Assembly: GCA_016185065.1 (NCBI GenBank)
Contig: JACPOL010000010.1
Span: forward strand, 1-64,000
Origin: Chlamydiales bacterium
Lineage (GTDB): Bacteria; Chlamydiota; Chlamydiia; Chlamydiales; Rhabdochlamydiaceae
Reading direction: 5' to 3'
DNA: 64,000 nucleotides
How positions within the stretch are numbered: the first letter of the stretch is position 1; each line of letters begins with the position of its first letter. Both the position numbers and the translations under genes were made by a program. The notes beneath the pieces are model-generated. The model did no database searches and was not told the DNA's origin. It worked only from the letters and a program-made list of their open reading frames with translations. This document shows positions 25,826 to 33,806 of this stretch, one piece after another.

Positions 25826-25841
25826 TTGTCCTTCCGGACAA
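25826..25841 (+). terminator. Small hairpin directly after ispF
   Basis: TTGTCC and GGACAA form a 6-bp stem with a TTCC loop starting at the stop codon; only a weak T-rich stretch follows, so termination is uncertain. Confidence 0.4.
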
Positions 25842-25877
25842 CCCGCCATATTTTGAAAGTATTTTGTGTTTAGCAGG

Positions 25878-26394
25878 ATAGACATGTCGGATGGTGTGCG
25901 CTTACGCTACACCTCCTGCGACCACCTTGCGCTTCACCTCGCTTTGCCAAATCGCGTCCTCGGAGAAGGGGCGTACCTCTGTACGACCCCTGGCGCGCTC
26001 GCCGCGCTTCTCCTGCGGTGCAATTTTGCTGTGCGATCTGAATCGATCGGCTGCTCATGCGTTCATACCCCGCCGGACTAACGTCTCGGGTGCGGGGCCC
26101 CTTTCACGTCAATCGCAGATGTATCTAAAGAGACTAAGAACTTCCCTCTTCAATCTCTTTCTTCATAGCGGCGAAGCCGCATCATTTCTGCGCCACGCAG
26201 TAAGGCGCAGGCCTTCGCTTCAGATCGCACAGCAAAATCGAAGCGCAGAAAAGCCGGGCAGGCGCACAGGGTAGGGCAATGGCCCACTCTGTTTTCGAGC
26301 ACACGATTTGGCAAAGCGAGGTGAAGCGCAAGAGGGTCGCAGGGAGGCCCGGAGAGAAAGCGAAGCTTTCCCCTGGCCTACCCGACATGTCTAT
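25878..26394. repeat. Family A palindromic repeat, copy 3 (MITE-like)
   Basis: The element is about 517 bp with the same 13-bp terminal inverted repeats (ATAGACATGTCGG) as copy 2 and the same order of internal blocks. The first 180 bp differ from copy 2 at only a few positions. The centre differs: copy 2 has a hairpin CCCAC/GTGGG where this copy has CCCCGC/GCGGGG, so pairing is kept while sequence changes. The bases AGCAG precede the left end in both. It lies between the convergent ispF and MFS genes, and the gap holds nothing else. Confidence 0.93.
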
Positions 26395-26439
26395 CGTTAG
26401 CTTTTTCTAAAGTTCAGCAAAAATTCTAAATTTTTGCTG

Positions 26440-27684
26440 TTAGGAGAGTTCGGGGGAGGGTTTTTTTGTGCGGATCATGCGGAGGGAGCCGTAGAGGGCA
26501 ATGAGGACGCCGCAGGAGAGCATTGCTGAGGGGCCGAAGAGGTCGCAGAGGATGCCTCCGAGAAGGGGTCCTACAGCTCCGCGTATGCCGACCATCAATA
26601 TGTTGGTAGTCGAGAAGGGTAGACTATCCCCCTCTTTGGAAAAGAGGGTACCAGAGAGATTCCACAGGAGGTGGCTGCCAGCCTGTGCGATTCCATAGAT
26701 GAAAAAGGCGAGGTAGACGAATAGCTTGCTGTAGGGAGCAAAGAGAAGGGCGAGGGGAAAGAGAGCAAAGCCGATGAGTATCCAGGAGGTGAGCTTAGGA
26801 ATCTGGATCTTCTCAATGCCGCGTCTCCACAGGAATGAGGAGAGTGCTACTCCTATCCCCATGAGAACAAAGCGAGCGATGGCGATGTCTCCATGAGTAA
26901 GGGCAAGAACATCTGAATAGAAGATGGATAGCGATGGGGCGATAAGCATAAGCCCAAAGCCTCCAATCATAAAGCCCCACTGGAAGTGAGCAAAATCGGG
27001 CCGCGCTTTAAGAAGAGCAAAACACTCCTTCCAAGGAGCGATCAGGCTGCGCTTAAGTGGAGGAGAGCCCGCGATCTCGCTCTCATTCTTTGGAATGGGA
27101 ATGCGCATCTGAAATAGAATGCTGCTAAGTCCAACAACTGAGGCGAGTAGAAATAGAACTCTCCAGTATCCCACGCTTCCATCCAGAACATCTCCGATGG
27201 CAAGGCCTAAGGCTACGCTTTCAATGAAGCTGAGCACATAGTAGAAGGAGAAGGCTTTTTCCCTGGGCGCCTTGGGAATATTTAGCTTTAAGATCTCGAT
27301 TAACGCGGGGTTACTGGCGCGGCTGAAGAGCTGGTAGCAGCTAGCGGCAAGAAGAAGGAACCAGACGTTGTCGATCAAGGGAAGAAGTAGAAAAGGAAGG
27401 CGGGCGAGTACCCAGGCGCCAATAAGGTTTGATCTCAGTTTTTCTCTTCTGTTTGAGATGTAGGCGCTCCAGTAGAAAGAGAAGACGGAGAGGACCGGCT
27501 TTAACATCACAAAAAGCGAGATCTGAAAGAGGGTGGCGTGTAGATCTTTTCGGAGGATGAAAGGCAGAAGCGTGTAGAGAGCGGTTAAAGGCTCGCTGCT
27601 GAGGTTCATCCATAGCAGTGCAAGGCGCGTTTTAGAACACCCGCGCTCCGGCTTTTCTCTGGATTCGATCGTCTCAGTAGACAT
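26440..27684 (-). CDS. Major facilitator superfamily transporter
   Basis: The protein (414 residues from the ATG at 27684; the frame extends to 27723) has about twelve hydrophobic segments with a polar central loop (about 200-225, RIPIPKNESEIAGSPPLKRS), the usual 6+6 MFS arrangement. The first loop region has SAYISNRREKLRSNLIGAW, a degenerate form of the MFS loop 2-3 motif. Substrate cannot be inferred. The chosen start overlaps the last 11 bp of the CysJ-like gene upstream, implying co-transcription. Confidence 0.85.
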   Translation of the reverse strand: MSTETIESREKPERGCSKTRLALLWMNLSSEPLTALYTLLPFILRKDLHATLFQISLFVMLKPVLSVFSFYWSAYISNRREKLRSNLIGAWVLARLPFLLLPLIDNVWFLLLAASCYQLFSRASNPALIEILKLNIPKAPREKAFSFYYVLSFIESVALGLAIGDVLDGSVGYWRVLFLLASVVGLSSILFQMRIPIPKNESEIAGSPPLKRSLIAPWKECFALLKARPDFAHFQWGFMIGGFGLMLIAPSLSIFYSDVLALTHGDIAIARFVLMGIGVALSSFLWRRGIEKIQIPKLTSWILIGFALFPLALLFAPYSKLFVYLAFFIYGIAQAGSHLLWNLSGTLFSKEGDSLPFSTTNILMVGIRGAVGPLLGGILCDLFGPSAMLSCGVLIALYGSLRMIRTKKPSPELS

Positions 27685-28852
27685 CGAGAAGATACCGTTT
27701 TTGTGTGCGGAGTCCTTTGACAAAGGCCTTAGCCTCTTCGGAGCTCATCTCGCCTTCTTTTTCAACAATCTGATGAAGAGCTGCATCGACATCCTTTGCC
27801 ATTTTTTCCGCATCTCCGCAGACGTAGATGTGAGAGCCTCCCTGAATCCAGGACCAGAGCTCTTTCCCGTTTTCTAGAAGCTTGTGTTGGACATAGACCT
27901 TCTCGTCAGTATCACGTGAGAAGGCAAGATCTAGTTTTAGCTTCTGTTTTGCGACGAGCGAGTTCCAAAACTCTTCATAAAAGAAGTCGCTCTTTCTGTT
28001 GCGCTCACCGAAAAAGAGCCAGTTTTTTCCCGAGTGGTCGAGAGCAATGCGCTCTTGCATGAAGGCGCGGAAGGGAGCGACGCCCGTTCCAGGCCCGATC
28101 ATGATGATGTGAGCATCATTTTTTTCTGGGAGGACAAAGCTATGAGTTGGCTGTACATAAAGAGGGATAGGCGTCTTATTCTCTTCGGCTAAGTGACAGA
28201 GAAAGTGGCTAGCAACCCCGTAGCGGCGCTCGCCTGCGTATGTGTACGAGGTCACGCTTACAGTAAGGTGCACCTCATCCTGAATCATCTTCTGAGACGA
28301 GGCGATCGAATAGAAGCGAGGCAGCATAGGACCAAACTGTGTGCAGAGCTCTTGTAAAGGAGCTTTAACATCTCTGTACTCTCTTAGGAGGGCGAGAGGG
28401 TCGTTCTGTTTAAGAAAATCAGCGAGGAGAGGTTTATTCTCTGGTTGAAGGAGCTGGTCGATACTCTCATTTTTAAATGCAGCATTTTCGTGGAGAATTT
28501 TCAGAAAAGAGGAGGTGAGTCTGGAGAGATTGGCACGCATTAAAAGAAATTCGCGCACAGAGATCTGCTGGTTTGCGCGAGTATCCAGAACAATCTCATC
28601 CCCGTTTGCGTGCATCGCATCGAGAAGATGCTGAACGAGGATAGGGTCGTTCTGCCCAAAAATCCCCACCGAGTCGCCGACTTTAAATTCGATTCCAGAA
28701 TTTTTTAAATCGAGAGAGATGTGGTAGGTCTCTTTAGTAGATCCGTTACCGGTTAAGGAGTATCTCTCCTTGATCTTGGCAGAAAAGGGAGCCGCCCTGG
28801 TTGGTTTCGCTGTGAGTTTAGGATCTGTTGAATCTGAAATAGTCATAGACAA
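27674..28852 (-). CDS. CysJ-like NADPH flavin reductase (FAD/NADP domain only)
   Basis: The 392-residue protein resembles the FAD- and NADPH-binding half of sulfite reductase flavoprotein alpha or cytochrome P450 reductase. It has the FAD motif RFYSIASS, GVASHFLC, the phosphate-binding IMIGPGTGVAPFRAFMQER, FFGERNRKSDFFYEEFW, and the C-terminal IYVCGDAEKMAKDVDAAL ending RYLLDVY. The N-terminal flavodoxin (FMN) domain is absent. A CysJ-annotated protein of this kind exists in Chlamydia even though no sulfite reductase pathway is complete there; the electron acceptor is unknown. It is followed by the MFS gene with overlap. Confidence 0.88.
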   Translation of the reverse strand: MSMTISDSTDPKLTAKPTRAAPFSAKIKERYSLTGNGSTKETYHISLDLKNSGIEFKVGDSVGIFGQNDPILVQHLLDAMHANGDEIVLDTRANQQISVREFLLMRANLSRLTSSFLKILHENAAFKNESIDQLLQPENKPLLADFLKQNDPLALLREYRDVKAPLQELCTQFGPMLPRFYSIASSQKMIQDEVHLTVSVTSYTYAGERRYGVASHFLCHLAEENKTPIPLYVQPTHSFVLPEKNDAHIIMIGPGTGVAPFRAFMQERIALDHSGKNWLFFGERNRKSDFFYEEFWNSLVAKQKLKLDLAFSRDTDEKVYVQHKLLENGKELWSWIQGGSHIYVCGDAEKMAKDVDAALHQIVEKEGEMSSEEAKAFVKGLRTQKRYLLDVY

Positions 28853-28902
28853 AAGATTGTTAAAAAAGATAAAGAATAATTCTGACTATCTAGGAAACGG
28901 GC

Positions 28903-29058
28903 ATGCGATATATTACATTTCTCATTCTTCTTGGCGCTAGCCTCCTCGGCGCATGCACAGACATGGGGTACAACCAGCCCGTATACATCATCTCTGACAC
29001 CTCTCTGGAAGAGGAGCAGAAAGAGAGCCAAAAAGACGAAGAGTTTGGCGTTTATTGA
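28903..29058 (+). CDS. Small lipoprotein (51 residues)
   Basis: ATG at 28903, preceded by AGGAAA, opens a 51-codon frame: a hydrophobic signal with lipobox, [17 protein letters not shown], then a short mature peptide of about 34 residues ([16 protein letters not shown] followed by a Glu/Lys-rich tail). The lipidated cysteine is residue 18. The TGA stop (29056-29058) overlaps the gltX stop on the other strand. In C. trachomatis the neighbour of gltX is the small lipoprotein OmcA, but this peptide lacks the extra cysteines, so the parallel is only positional. Confidence 0.7.
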   Translation: MRYITFLILLGASLLGACTDMGYNQPVYIISDTSLEEEQKESQKDEEFGVY

Positions 29059-30554
29059 AGTAATTCTTTGCAATCCCGCTTTGTCCATCCTTTGTTCAAC
29101 TGATCCATTTTTTTATTTGAAATTCCTCCGAGGAAGTCGATCGCTTGCAAGAGGCGTGCTCGGCAGCGGTCTTTTCCTAAGATCGCAACTGAATCAAATA
29201 GGGGCAGCCCCGAGCGTTTGCCTGTAAGGGCTCCATACAATATTGGAATGACCACCTTCTTGTGGTTGACGCCAAACACCTCTGCGACGTCGCGAGAGGC
29301 CTTCTCGATGCCTGTCTTTCCCCAATCTTCCTGCTCATCCATGCTCATGATGATAGGCTGAAGGAGGAGCGCTGCCTTCTCGCGCGCAAGACCCGACGGA
29401 CAGAGAAGCTCATCCGAGTAGGTGAGGTGGTTGATGAAGAAGAACTGGCAGAGCTCCATGAACTCGCCGAATGTCTTGATGCGCGTGTGCACAAGAGGCA
29501 TCAGCTTCTTCATGAACTCATCGCTGAAGCTCCACTCGCGGATCTTCTCCCACAGCTTATCTTCTGGGATCTGATTGATCAGATACTGCTGATTCATCCA
29601 CTCTAGCTTCTGCATGTCGAAGAATGCGCCTGAGACCCCGATTCTCTTAGGATCGAAGTCGCGGATGATCTCTTCGAGAGAGTAGATCTCTTTGTCATCT
29701 TTCATGCTGTAGCCCATGAGGGTCATGAAGTTGACAAACGCCTCTGGAAGGTAGCCGCTATCTCTATAATAGAAGATCGAGGTCGGGTTTCTACGTTTCG
29801 AGAGCTTTTTGCCATCTTTTCCAAGTAGCAGAGGCATGTGCATGAATACTGGAGGAGTCCAGCCGAAAGATTCATAGAGCAGGATGTGCTTAGGCGTAGA
29901 GCTCATCCACTCGTCTCCTCGGATCACATGGGAGATCTCCATCAGGTGATCGTCCACGACGTTTGCCAAGTGGTAGGTTGGAAAGCCGTCCGATTTCATC
30001 AGCACCTGGTCGTCGATATCTGCCCAAGGACAAGTGATTCTGCCTTTGATTCCATCTTCGTAGACGCACTCTCCAGTGAGTGGCACCTTGAGACGCACCA
30101 CATAGGGCTGCCCCTCTTTTTCGCGGCGCTCCACCTCTTCAGGGCTGCAGTTGCGGTAGCGGCGATCGTAGCCCACGCGCTGTCCGAGCTTGATGCTCAT
30201 TTCGCGCATCTCGGCCAGCTCCTCTGGGGTTGCAAAACACTTATAAGCTTTATTGTCGTCCAGGAGTTTTTGACAGTATTTGCGATAGATCTCAGTTCTC
30301 TCCGACTGACGGTAAGGGCCGTGAGGACCTCCGACATCGGGTCCCTCATCCCACTGAATGCCAGCCCATCTCAGAGCGTCGTAGATGCTCTTCTCATATT
30401 CTGGTCGCGAGCGCGTGCGATCGGTGTCTTCGATACGCAGGAGGAACTTGCCTCCAAAGTGGCGTGCGAAGATTAGGTTAAACAGAGCCATATAAGCTGT
30501 CCCTACGTGAGGGTCGCCAGTGGGAGAAGGAGCAATGCGTACGCGTACAGTCAT
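29052..30554 (-). CDS. gltX: Glutamyl-tRNA synthetase
   Basis: The class I enzyme charges tRNA-Glu (and tRNA-Gln where GatCAB is used). With the ATG at 30554 the protein has 500 residues and begins [20 protein letters not shown], containing the HIGH-type motif; [10 protein letters not shown] is the KMSKS equivalent. The C-terminal anticodon-binding helical domain is complete. The open frame continues to 30656 but this would add a nonconserved tail partly made of repeat sequence. Upstream lies a perfect 12-bp stem and a family B repeat, then tsp. Confidence 0.97.
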   Translation of the reverse strand: MTVRVRIAPSPTGDPHVGTAYMALFNLIFARHFGGKFLLRIEDTDRTRSRPEYEKSIYDALRWAGIQWDEGPDVGGPHGPYRQSERTEIYRKYCQKLLDDNKAYKCFATPEELAEMREMSIKLGQRVGYDRRYRNCSPEEVERREKEGQPYVVRLKVPLTGECVYEDGIKGRITCPWADIDDQVLMKSDGFPTYHLANVVDDHLMEISHVIRGDEWMSSTPKHILLYESFGWTPPVFMHMPLLLGKDGKKLSKRRNPTSIFYYRDSGYLPEAFVNFMTLMGYSMKDDKEIYSLEEIIRDFDPKRIGVSGAFFDMQKLEWMNQQYLINQIPEDKLWEKIREWSFSDEFMKKLMPLVHTRIKTFGEFMELCQFFFINHLTYSDELLCPSGLAREKAALLLQPIIMSMDEQEDWGKTGIEKASRDVAEVFGVNHKKVVIPILYGALTGKRSGLPLFDSVAILGKDRCRARLLQAIDFLGGISNKKMDQLNKGWTKRDCKELLQ

Positions 30555-30627
30555 TTTTTTAAGTGGGGTTAGTAAATCGGCCCCTATTTTCGTGCTTTTG
30601 CCCAAAGAAAGCAAGCTCAGTAGCCAC

Positions 30628-30654
30628 GCGCAAACTAAAGAATTTAGTTTGCGC
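30628..30654 (-). terminator. Perfect 12-bp hairpin between tsp and gltX
   Basis: GCGCAAACTAAA and TTTAGTTTGCGC pair perfectly around GAA. It directly abuts the family B repeat and lies 74 bp before the gltX start. There is no clean T-run, so it may be part of the repeat structure rather than a terminator. Confidence 0.45.
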
Positions 30655-30832
30655 ACGGAGAAGAAGCCCGCCCGGGAAAATGGACATTAACGGACAGGAA
30701 ACGGACAAAAAAGGACGAGAAACGGACAGGCGGGCAAGAAAGAAGGAAAGAATTCTTTCTTTAGCGCGTGTCCGTTTTTGTCCATTTCCTGTCCGTTAAC
30801 GTCCGTTTTTTGTCCGTTTCTTCTCCGAGCGC
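30651..30832. repeat. Family B palindromic repeat, copy 2
   Basis: Ends GCGCACGGAGAAGAA and TTCTTCTCCGAGCGC. The left arm has about five TGGACA/CGGACA units every 10-11 bp, the right arm has the complementary units, and the centre is AAAGAATTCTTTCTTTAG. It begins 8 bp after the tsp stop codon. The ends extend into the adjacent hairpin. Confidence 0.92.
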
Positions 30833-30840
30833 TCTTCCTG

Positions 30841-32778
30841 TTATTTGGAGAGGTTCATGAGGAAGATGAGGTCTTTCATGATGTTGATCGACTCTTCGAG
30901 CTGGAGATCGGCCTGTCCGAAGGGGAGGGCCTCTTCGGAGAAGTTGTCCTTTTTGGCGATCTCTTTGAGGAAGGTCTGATAGTTCTTATTCTTCTCAATG
31001 CGGTCTTGAGAGTTTTTAGCCAGCACGGGCAGATAGGGCTGGTAGGTCTTAAGGATAGGCTGAAGGTTAAAGCGATAGAGCTTGGCGATCTGGTCTCGGT
31101 GAGCATAGGGAATATCGGATAGATCATCTTCAAAGCTAGGTTCGATCTGATCGTTTCCAACAGGAAATTTCGAGAATTTTTCTCCAATTTCAAGCTCAGA
31201 AAGAATACCAGGAACGACGATATCTGCTTGAACGCCTGTGAGCTGAGGGCTCTTTCCGGAGACTGTGTAGTATCTACCTCTCGTCACTTTATACTCGCCT
31301 TTAGGATTCACTTTTGCAAAATTGGCAGATTCAAGGGTAAACGATTGAAAAGTTCCTTTTCCGAAGCTCTCTTTGTCTCCAACCAGAATAGTTCTTCCAT
31401 AATCTTGAAGTGCTTGGGCAACGATCTCCGCAGATGAGGCGCTCGCCCTGTTGATTGCAATGATAAGAGGTCCGTCCCAAACTGGCTTCGCTTCGATGTT
31501 GCGCAGTCTTTGAGAAGCTCCGGTGTTGTCCTTTACTGAGACCACTACGCCCTTTGTAATGAATAGGCCGCTAACGGAAACTGCCTGCGAAAGGAGGCCG
31601 CCAGAGTTGTCTCTAAGGTCGAGCACAATCCCCTTCAGATTGTGTGCTTTTTTGAGATCTTCAATCGCTTTTGCAAGATCGGCTGCGGAAGAGGTTGTTG
31701 AGTCTTGATAGAATGAGAAGAGGTGGAGAACGCCGATGACGCCATCTCCGTAAGGCTCATAAGAGGTTTCGAGGCGAGTCTCTTTAAGCACCACCTCTCC
31801 TCGAGTAATTTCAACATCTAGCTTCTCATCGCTCTTATTTTCCCCTTCGACTTGAGGTCTGAGAACTGTGAGAAGAACGGAGGTCCCCTTCTGACCGCGA
31901 ATTAGCTCGACGGCTTCGGCGATATCCATCCCAACCACTGGCTCTCCGTTCACAGCGATAATGCGGTCGTTTACTTTTAATTTTTTACTCTGATTTGCTG
32001 GTCCGCCGTCGAGAATTTTGACGACAGAAAAGCCGCTGAGGTCGTCTCTAAGTTGAACGCCGATTCCAAATAATCTCTGCTGGACCTGAATCAGAAACTG
32101 GTTTGCTTCGGTGGGTGTAAAATAGACAGTTTGAGAGTCGAGGGCCGAAGTAATCGCCTTTAAAACATAAGAGTAGACGATCTGCTTCTTCTCTGTGGTG
32201 GATGCACCCGTAAGTTCGGCCTCTCTGTTTTTACGTCTTTTCGTAAGCTTTTCGTAAAACTTGTCTTTTCCCTCACGATCAAGCTTGTCCGAAACGTCTA
32301 ATTGTAAAGACCTTATGCGAGATAGGCGAGTGAGAAGCTCGTCCTCGCTTTTGGCCCACTTAATGTCTTTAAACTCAGAGGGTTGCACGCCCTCCGTAAT
32401 AGGCATGTTTAAGACCTGTTCTTCGAGGCGGGCCCTTCGTTGTACTGCAAGAAGGAAAGTCTCGTGGATCGCCTCAAAAGTGGAGAAATCCTCCTTCTTA
32501 CACCCCTCTAGGGTCTTCGTTAGGAGCTCTTCCGAGGGGTTTGTCCATTTAACTATCTCAGAATCAATAAAATAAGCTTTTGAGGGGTCGATTTCATCTA
32601 AGTAGTTCTCTATAGATCTCTTTATTAGCTCGGGAGTTAGCGACTGGTAGCAGACGTGCGCTTTTAAGATTTCTTCGATTTTTATTTTCGTATCGCGAGA
32701 TGAAAGCGCAGGTGGCTTAGCTTCAAGGAGATAGGGGGAGAAAAAGAGAAGGAATAGCGAGATTAGTCGAAAAAGCAT
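30841..32778 (-). CDS. prc: Tail-specific C-terminal processing protease (Tsp/Prc)
   Basis: The 645-residue exported S41 protease has a signal peptide (LFRLISLFLLFFSPYLLEA), a PDZ domain (about 235-320, GIGVQLRDDLSGFSVVKIL, DRIIAVNGEPVVGMDI), and the catalytic domain with the serine in NRASASSAEIVAQAL and the lysine in GDKESFGKGTFQS, forming the Ser/Lys dyad. The C-terminal part matches the DUF3340 region of Prc-like proteins. In C. trachomatis the homologue (CT441) has been reported to affect host proteins and lies near gltX/euo. Upstream is the long control region shared with euo. Confidence 0.95.
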   Translation of the reverse strand: MLFRLISLFLLFFSPYLLEAKPPALSSRDTKIKIEEILKAHVCYQSLTPELIKRSIENYLDEIDPSKAYFIDSEIVKWTNPSEELLTKTLEGCKKEDFSTFEAIHETFLLAVQRRARLEEQVLNMPITEGVQPSEFKDIKWAKSEDELLTRLSRIRSLQLDVSDKLDREGKDKFYEKLTKRRKNREAELTGASTTEKKQIVYSYVLKAITSALDSQTVYFTPTEANQFLIQVQQRLFGIGVQLRDDLSGFSVVKILDGGPANQSKKLKVNDRIIAVNGEPVVGMDIAEAVELIRGQKGTSVLLTVLRPQVEGENKSDEKLDVEITRGEVVLKETRLETSYEPYGDGVIGVLHLFSFYQDSTTSSAADLAKAIEDLKKAHNLKGIVLDLRDNSGGLLSQAVSVSGLFITKGVVVSVKDNTGASQRLRNIEAKPVWDGPLIIAINRASASSAEIVAQALQDYGRTILVGDKESFGKGTFQSFTLESANFAKVNPKGEYKVTRGRYYTVSGKSPQLTGVQADIVVPGILSELEIGEKFSKFPVGNDQIEPSFEDDLSDIPYAHRDQIAKLYRFNLQPILKTYQPYLPVLAKNSQDRIEKNKNYQTFLKEIAKKDNFSEEALPFGQADLQLEESINIMKDLIFLMNLSK

Positions 32779-32899
32779 GAAAATCCTCCCTAGACCAGTT
32801 TAGGCGTAGCATACAGGAGCTCAGAAGTTTATGGCCACGATAAAAACCTGGGGAGAGGGGGAGGGGGTATAAAAATTTTTCAAAAAAATCAAAAGAGGG

Positions 32900-32928
32900 T
32901 TGCCCTCAATTCAATTTTATGTGATAAT
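32900..32928 (+). promoter_or_regulatory. Promoter for euo
   Basis: TTGCCC (32900-32905) and GATAAT (32923-32928) are 17 bp apart. This would give a leader of roughly 140 nt before the euo ATG, which contains the small open frame at 33016-33072. The rest of the 299-bp tsp-euo gap is AT-rich with an A/T run at about 32870-32890. Confidence 0.65.
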
Positions 32929-33015
32929 TATTGATCACCATTATAGATGATACTCTAATAATAAAAAGAAACCTATTTTGGCGTAGAAAAAAACTAAAAA
33001 CGAGAGGCGAGCTGG

Positions 33016-33072
33016 ATGAAAAGTAACTTGTCAGTGCCTCTTTTTAGAACAGGCTATATTAGGAGGATTTAA
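33016..33072 (+). CDS. Possible 18-residue leader peptide before euo
   Basis: ATG at 33016, preceded by GAGAGG 8-13 bp upstream, opens an 18-codon frame reading MKSNLSVPLFRTGYIRRI and stopping at 33070-33072. The stop overlaps the euo ribosome-binding region: AGGAGG at 33061-33066 is read as two Arg codons of the leader. Ribosomes translating the leader would cover the euo start, so coupling or attenuation is possible. It may be a chance frame. Confidence 0.4.
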   Translation: MKSNLSVPLFRTGYIRRI

Positions 33073-33077
33073 AAGCT

Positions 33078-33536
33078 ATGGAACACGATACAAATCACCT
33101 CACCGAAGGTGTGATTATCGAAGATTCTACGTCCACGAAAAAAGTTGTTTCTATTACAGAAGCTGCGCGGATTAACAATGTTACTCGTCAAGCTATCTAC
33201 GTTGCAATTAAGCAGAAGAAGCTGAAAGCATCGAAAGACACAACTCGTTGGACTATCAATCTGGAAGACCTTGAGAACTATAGAAAACTCAAATATTCTA
33301 GAACGAAATCTATGTTTAACGGAGAACTCTTGTTTGATAACCACAAGGGATTCTATTCGATTAATCAAGTCGCAAAACTACTCAACGTACCAGCACAGAA
33401 GATCTACTACGCTACGCGCGTGGGTCTGCTGAAAGCTACTCGTCGAGGAGCAGCTTGGGTCGTTCACGCTAATGAAGTGAAGGACTACCAAGAGAACTAT
33501 TTGAACAAAAGAAGTCAGAATATCGAAGGGGTGTAA
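33078..33536 (+). CDS. euo: EUO developmental transcriptional repressor
   Basis: The 152-residue DNA-binding protein has two excisionase/MerR-type helix-turn-helix repeats: VSITEAARINNVTRQAIYVA (about 24-70) and FYSINQVAKLLNVPAQKIYY (about 93-140). The segment VTRQAIYVAIKQKKLKASK and the later GELLFDN and KIYYATR match what I remember of C. trachomatis EUO almost residue for residue. EUO represses late (infectious-form) genes during replication of chlamydiae. The Chlamydia protein is longer at the C-terminus (about 183 residues), so the tail is short here. AGGAGG lies 12 bp upstream of ATG. As in Chlamydia, it sits between gltX/tsp and recJ. Confidence 0.96.
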   Translation: MEHDTNHLTEGVIIEDSTSTKKVVSITEAARINNVTRQAIYVAIKQKKLKASKDTTRWTINLEDLENYRKLKYSRTKSMFNGELLFDNHKGFYSINQVAKLLNVPAQKIYYATRVGLLKATRRGAAWVVHANEVKDYQENYLNKRSQNIEGV

Positions 33537-33603
33537 GAGAGGTTTCATAACCGATCTTCCCTCTTTTTTTTATTTAGAACTTTTGCTTTTTTGCGCAAAA
33601 ATT

Positions 33604-33640
33604 AGGACATCGGGTAACCCCCGGTGTCCTTTTTCTTTTT
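33604..33640 (+). terminator. Rho-independent terminator after euo
   Basis: AGGACATCGGG pairs with CCCGGTGTCCT (33604-33630) and is followed by TTTTCTTTTT. It lies about 68 bp after the euo stop codon. Confidence 0.85.
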
Positions 33641-33668
33641 CTGGATAAGAAGAGAAGGGCAAGAAAAA

Positions 33669-33791
33669 GATCGGGCGCGGGCACGCACACGGGCACGTTC
33701 ACGAAAGAGGGGGGAGCGGGGAAGGAGACTGGGCGCGGTTAAACTCTCTTTCTTTCGTGAACGAGCCCGAGCCCGTGTGCGTGCCCGATCT
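33669..33791. repeat. Family C palindromic repeat, copy 1 (uninterrupted)
   Basis: The 123-bp element has arms AGATCGGGCGCGGGCACGC and CACACGGGCACGTTCACGAAAG, with the complement in the right arm (CTTTCGTGAACGAGCCCG, GTGTGCGTGCCCGATCT). The centre (about 33715-33755) is unpaired. It lies 15 bp after the recJ stop codon, between convergent euo and recJ, and follows the euo terminator. Confidence 0.9.
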
Positions 33792-33806
33792 CCCTCTCCT
33801 CCTCTT

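Noticed and set aside
30555-30656. Longer start for gltX at 30656
   Set aside because: The added residues include part of the family B region and lie before the conserved [12 protein letters not shown] start.
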